Shown here in pieces: positions 4,326 to 6,956 of a stretch of DNA of 6,956 bases; within the stretch, counting starts at the first letter, position 1; each line of letters starts with the position of its first letter. The DNA lies in the NCBI GenBank assembly GCA_024653985.1, contig JANLIS010000057.1, forward strand, positions 1 through 6,956, read 5' to 3'. This DNA is from Candidatus Roizmanbacteria bacterium. GTDB lineage: Bacteria; Patescibacteriota; Microgenomatia; UBA1406; GWC2-37-13. Below the pieces are notes generated by a model. That model did not search any database, was not told the origin of the DNA, and was given only the letters and a program-made list of their open reading frames with translations. A program made the translations under genes and the position numbers.

Positions 4326-4628
4326 ATGTATTTTATCTATATCCTCCGTTGTTCCGATAATTCCCTTTATTGCGGACAAACAAAAGACCTTGATCGAAGA
4401 ATAAAAGAACATAATAGTGATATTTCAATATCTAAGTACACACGAGTCAGAAGACCGGTAGAATTAGTTTATTTTGAAAAACACAGAACTTTAAGTAAGG
4501 TATTGAAGCGGGAATTTGAAATAAAGAAATTAACTAAAATAGAAAAAGAAGAGTTAATTAGGAATGTAATTGATAGACTGGATCCCCTTCTTCAAGGGGA
4601 TGACAAGTTGCACTTGCAAAAATATTAA
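4326..4628 (+). CDS. Small GIY-YIG nuclease-domain protein (UPF0213/YhbQ-like)
   Basis: This is a 100-residue single-domain protein. The GIY-YIG core is visible: FIYILRC (3-9), SLYCGQT (13-19, the YIG element written YCG), Arg24/Arg25 in DLDRRIKEHN, His29, and Glu63 in the E-x-x-I-K motif REFEIKKL, the usual metal-binding Glu. Stand-alone members of this type are usually about 80-95 residues; their role is not well defined, with DNA-processing or repair often suggested. The last part, RLDPLLQGDD (84-93), is encoded by a palindromic repeat (4582-4601), and the tail after it has no recognised motif, so the original stop may have been lost by repeat insertion. It starts nine bases after the methyltransferase stop and has no Shine-Dalgarno, which suggests translation coupled to that gene. 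Confidence 0.9.
   Translation: MYFIYILRCSDNSLYCGQTKDLDRRIKEHNSDISISKYTRVRRPVELVYFEKHRTLSKVLKREFEIKKLTKIEKEELIRNVIDRLDPLLQGDDKLHLQKY
4582..4601 (+). repeat. Palindromic repeat forming the end of the GIY-YIG gene
   Basis: ATCCCCTT (4582-4589) and AAGGGGAT (4594-4601) pair perfectly over eight bases around CTTC. The flanks, CTGG before and GAC after, match a widespread class of intergenic palindromes that read as LDP...GDD when they fall in a coding frame. A second small stem, CAAGT-TGC-ACTTG, follows at 4604-4616. No T-run follows, so it is not a normal terminator. Confidence 0.65.
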
Positions 4629-4633
4629 TGTGT

Positions 4634-4662
4634 TTTATACTGATAACTATTACTCATATAGT
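4634..4662 (+). promoter_or_regulatory. Promoter of the FTR1 gene
   Basis: TTTATA (4634-4639, four of six matches to the -35 consensus) and TATAGT (4657-4662, five of six to the -10) are separated by 17 bases. The start of transcription would be near 4669, about six bases before the ATG at 4675. This is again a nearly leaderless message without a Shine-Dalgarno. No iron-regulator site is evident. Confidence 0.45.
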
Positions 4663-4674
4663 ACTAGTTAGATT

Positions 4675-5511
4675 ATGATTACAACCGCAGTAATTTCTTT
4701 TAGAGAATTTTTAGAGGCTTTTTTGATAATCGGTGTTTTTCTTGGTATTTCAAGAAAACTAAATTTAAAAAAAGAGTTTGAAATTGGCTTGGCTTCAATA
4801 ATTGGTTTATTATCTTCCCTCTTTATGGCAACGGGTACTTATTTTTTTGGTAATCAGGTTCGAGGTATTTTGACCGAAAAAAATACTGAGCTACTTGAGG
4901 GTTATTTGATGATATTTTCCGGAATATTTATTGCTTATGTAATTTTTTCACTTCATGAAGTTATTAATAAAAGTCGCACAGGAACTTTGATTAAACTTAA
5001 ACAAAAACTAAACGAAAAAGTCTTTGATTTTTCTTTATTTTCAATGATCGTTTTTTTGGTTATTAGAGAAGGATTTGAAATTGCCCTATTTACAGCCAGC
5101 ACTTCTCTCTTCTCTGTTTTTATTCAAAATTTTATCGGTTTGATGATGGGTTTTGTCGCTGCCTCCATCCTTGGAGTAATGACATTTTTTGCTTATATTA
5201 AATTTTCAATCAGCAAAATATTCAGATTTACTGAATATATGATAATAGTGCTCGGAGCCGCTTTAGTTCAAAATGGTATAACTGAATTATTGGAGCACAG
5301 TTTTGATATTAATTTATCAAAAATATTATCTATTCCCCTTGATTTCTTGCCTCACAAAAGTACAGTAATTGGTCATATGTTGAAAAGTTTTTTTGGAATA
5401 AGCCGTGAGTTTAGTTTTTCAAAATTGGCAATTATGGGAATGTATTTTTTAATAATATATCTATTGTTCCTGAAGAAGAAAAAATCACAAATAAATACAA
5501 ATCTTAAATGA
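4675..5511 (+). CDS. FTR1-family high-affinity iron permease
   Basis: This 278-residue protein has about seven membrane segments. It carries both hallmark Arg-Glu-x-x-Glu iron motifs: REFLE at 10-14 in the first helix and REGFE at 131-135 in the fourth. ELLEG (72-76) begins the third helix, as in other FTR1 proteins. In bacteria the family (EfeU/FTR1) moves iron across the inner membrane, often together with a ferroxidase or an EfeO-type lipoprotein. Neither partner is encoded in the window, so it may act alone or with a distant partner. The first helix starts at the very N-terminus (MITTAVISFREFLEA), so the ATG is secure. It ends in a basic cytoplasmic tail, KKKKSQINTNLK. It stands alone, with a promoter in the 46-base gap before it and a convergent dehydrogenase after it. 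Confidence 0.94.
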   Translation: MITTAVISFREFLEAFLIIGVFLGISRKLNLKKEFEIGLASIIGLLSSLFMATGTYFFGNQVRGILTEKNTELLEGYLMIFSGIFIAYVIFSLHEVINKSRTGTLIKLKQKLNEKVFDFSLFSMIVFLVIREGFEIALFTASTSLFSVFIQNFIGLMMGFVAASILGVMTFFAYIKFSISKIFRFTEYMIIVLGAALVQNGITELLEHSFDINLSKILSIPLDFLPHKSTVIGHMLKSFFGISREFSFSKLAIMGMYFLIIYLLFLKKKKSQINTNLK

Positions 5512-5524
5512 CGATTACATTTAA
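5504..5524. terminator. Possible bidirectional terminator between convergent genes
   Basis: TTAAATG (5504-5510) and CATTTAA (5518-5524) make a seven-pair stem with a seven-base loop, followed on the plus strand by TTTTCC and on the minus strand by a T-rich stretch. It overlaps both stop codons. The stem is A/T-rich and therefore weak, but its place between convergent genes nine bases apart supports the role. Confidence 0.4.
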
Positions 5525-6891
5525 TTTTCCATTACGACAGTTTTTATATTAACAAACTCTTTAAGTCCGTATGAAGATAGCTCTCGACCATAACCGGACA
5601 TTTTTATACCGCCAAAAGGAAGTCGCGGGTCAGATTTGACAATTGAGTTTATAAAAACTGAACCAGATTCCAACTCCTCAATAAACCGTTCCGATCTTTT
5701 TTTACTTTTTGTCCAAACTGAAGCTCCTAATCCATACTTTGTATCGTTGGCAATCTTGATGGCCTCTGAATCATCTTTGACAACAAAGACAACCGCTACC
5801 GGTCCGAATGTTTCCTCATGATAAACCGGCATGTTATTTGTAACGTTTATGAGTATGGTTGGGAGGTAAAAATATCCTTTTCCGGCCATCTTTTTTCCAC
5901 CTGTCACTATCTTTGCTCCAACCTTTACAGAATCATCAACCTGTTTTTCGATCGTTTTTAAAATTTGTTTACTTGATAAAGAGCCAACATCAGTTTGTAG
6001 AGATAATGGATCGCCGACCTTTTTTTCTTCAAAAAGTCTCTTAAATTCTTTTAAAAATTCATCTGCCACTTTTTTGTTGACAATAAACCTTTTGGCAGCA
6101 ATACACGACTGCCCAGTCACGATCAATCTTGATGAGGTTGCCATTTGAGCTGCTTTTTTAATATCAGCATCATCAAGAATAATAAACGGATCACTTCCAC
6201 CCAACTCTAAAATAGTTTTTTTAATGGCCGCCCCGGCCGTCGCAGCTACTATCGAACCTGCCTGCTCACTACCGGTCAAAGTAACTGCCCTCACATATTT
6301 ATGATTGATTACCTCTTTGCTCATTGAAGTATCTATTAATAAATTTTGAAAGGATCCTTTTGGAAAACCTGCTTCTAAAAATATTTTTTCTATCAACTGA
6401 GAGGACTGAGGAACATTTGATGCATGTTTCAAAAGCATTGTATTTCCAACCATTAGAGCTGGAGCCGCTGCTCTAAAAACCTGCCAAAAGGGAAAGTTCC
6501 ACGGCATGATCGCAAATATGATCCCAATAGGATCAAACCTGATGTATGATTCTTTTGCTTCAGTTTTAATTATTTCTTTTTTAACGATATTTTCTGCTTG
6601 TTCGGCAAAATAATTACAGACCACGGCACATTTTTCAACCTCCATCAGACTTTCCCTTATCGTCTTTCCCATTTCTAAGGTAATCGTTCTTGCGAGCTTT
6701 TCTTTCTCTTTTAATAAAATTACAGAGGCTCTTTTCATTAAATATTTCTTTTTTGAAAAAGAAACCTTTTTCCATTGTTCAAAAGTTGAAGCACTGAGAT
6801 CTATTTTTTCCTCTAATTGATTTTTCGTCAGAACTGGAAACTCTGCTAAAACTTCTTCTGTTGCCGGATTTATGGAAAACATTTTTTTCAT
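5521..6891 (-). CDS. NAD(P)-dependent succinate-semialdehyde dehydrogenase (Sad/YneI type)
   Basis: This 456-residue cytosolic aldehyde dehydrogenase would oxidise succinate semialdehyde (or a similar aldehyde) to the acid, the last step of GABA-type breakdown. It is complete: the family member Sad/YneI of E. coli is about 460 residues. Visible elements are the start [20 protein letters not shown] (130-139) with oxyanion Asn132; LLKHASN with cofactor-binding Lys155; LTGSEQAGS (205-213); [10 protein letters not shown] with general base Glu229; GQSC with nucleophile Cys263; EETFGPV with Glu360; and the C-terminal [14 protein letters not shown]. The GQSC and LLKHASN forms resemble Sad/YneI more than GabD, so NAD is the likelier cofactor (inferred). 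The start ATG overlaps the preceding gene's stop as ATGA, supporting this start and coupled translation; an in-frame ATG three codons later is less likely. No GABA transaminase is in the window. The chromosome neighbour FTR1 is convergent and unrelated. Confidence 0.95.
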   Translation of the reverse strand: MKKMFSINPATEEVLAEFPVLTKNQLEEKIDLSASTFEQWKKVSFSKKKYLMKRASVILLKEKEKLARTITLEMGKTIRESLMEVEKCAVVCNYFAEQAENIVKKEIIKTEAKESYIRFDPIGIIFAIMPWNFPFWQVFRAAAPALMVGNTMLLKHASNVPQSSQLIEKIFLEAGFPKGSFQNLLIDTSMSKEVINHKYVRAVTLTGSEQAGSIVAATAGAAIKKTILELGGSDPFIILDDADIKKAAQMATSSRLIVTGQSCIAAKRFIVNKKVADEFLKEFKRLFEEKKVGDPLSLQTDVGSLSSKQILKTIEKQVDDSVKVGAKIVTGGKKMAGKGYFYLPTILINVTNNMPVYHEETFGPVAVVFVVKDDSEAIKIANDTKYGLGASVWTKSKKRSERFIEELESGSVFINSIVKSDPRLPFGGIKMSGYGRELSSYGLKEFVNIKTVVMEN

Positions 6892-6956
6892 AATAAACAG
6901 GTTTTTTCCTGTAATTCTTTAACTAATATTCTGTAATCATCAGAATAATCTATTGG
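6888..6956 (-). CDS. C-terminal end of an unidentified upstream gene (partial)
   Basis: On the minus strand, 22 codons are open from the window edge to a TGA whose bases overlap the ATG of the dehydrogenase (ATGA). The encoded end is PIDYSDDYRILVKELQEKTC, then Leu-Leu and the stop; it has an ordinary helical, charged composition. The overlap is the classic form of translational coupling, so this gene and the dehydrogenase probably form an operon. Within it, ACAGG-AAAAAA-CCTGT is a small hairpin just before the dehydrogenase start. The product cannot be identified from so short a piece. Confidence 0.6.
   Translation of the reverse strand, partial: PIDYSDDYRILVKELQEKTCLL

Noticed and set aside
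3948..4412. A 154-codon minus-strand frame across the methyltransferase and GIY-YIG genes
   Set aside because: Both plus-strand genes have clear family motifs here; the antisense product shows no domain or ribosome site.
4582..4601. Rho-independent terminator after the GIY-YIG gene
   Set aside because: The hairpin is strong but lies inside the reading frame and is followed by GACAAG rather than a T-run.
5636..6044. Two 61-codon plus-strand frames
   Set aside because: They are antisense to well-conserved dehydrogenase sequence containing catalytic-domain motifs.
1..6956. CRISPR array, toxin-antitoxin pair or defence operon
   Set aside because: No regularly spaced repeats and no matching protein families were seen; repeats present are pairs or in-gene units.

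Overview
The window looks like a chromosomal piece of a Patescibacteria (Candidate Phyla Radiation) bacterium, perhaps of the Microgenomates group. This is inferred, not proven. The supports are: AT-rich, compact DNA using the standard code; a secreted DUF5667-type protein with a Gly-rich tail; a REP-associated tyrosine transposase (RAYT) of the kind common in these genomes; a remnant of a membrane spermidine-synthase-like gene; a tRNA without encoded CCA; and mostly missing Shine-Dalgarno sites.

Layout. 1-257: a tRNA-Gln (UUG) behind extended -10 promoter motifs, then a stem-loop that mirrors the tRNA T-arm and the first copy of a short dispersed repeat. 258-1133: an exported helical protein with an APGT-repeat, Gly-rich tail. 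1138-1697: the second copy of the dispersed repeat and a 171-aa protein that looks like a divergent CYTH-type domain. 1702-2533: a RAYT gene bracketed by a 20-bp perfect direct repeat with a palindromic core, probably a mobile unit. 2534-2845 (no intact gene): a minus-strand chimeric remnant, in which the start of a spermidine-synthase-like membrane protein is joined to a tail resembling a diversity-generating-retroelement (DGR) variable region; then a 17-bp dyad and a plus-strand promoter. 2846-4628: three closely spaced plus-strand genes (DUF4239 membrane protein, ICMT/PEMT-like membrane methyltransferase, GIY-YIG nuclease). 4675-5511: an FTR1-family iron permease with its own promoter. 5521-6891, minus: an NAD(P)-dependent succinate-semialdehyde dehydrogenase of the Sad/YneI type, convergent with FTR1 (9 bases between the stops) and overlapping by ATGA the end of another minus-strand gene that runs off the window.

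The genes do not form one pathway. The window is a patchwork of single-gene functions separated by small repeats and remnants. Its most notable content is in the accessory middle (1138-2845): the repeat-bracketed transposase, gene ends made of repeat sequence, and the chimeric DGR-like remnant. No complete new system (no reverse transcriptase, defence operon or CRISPR array) is present.
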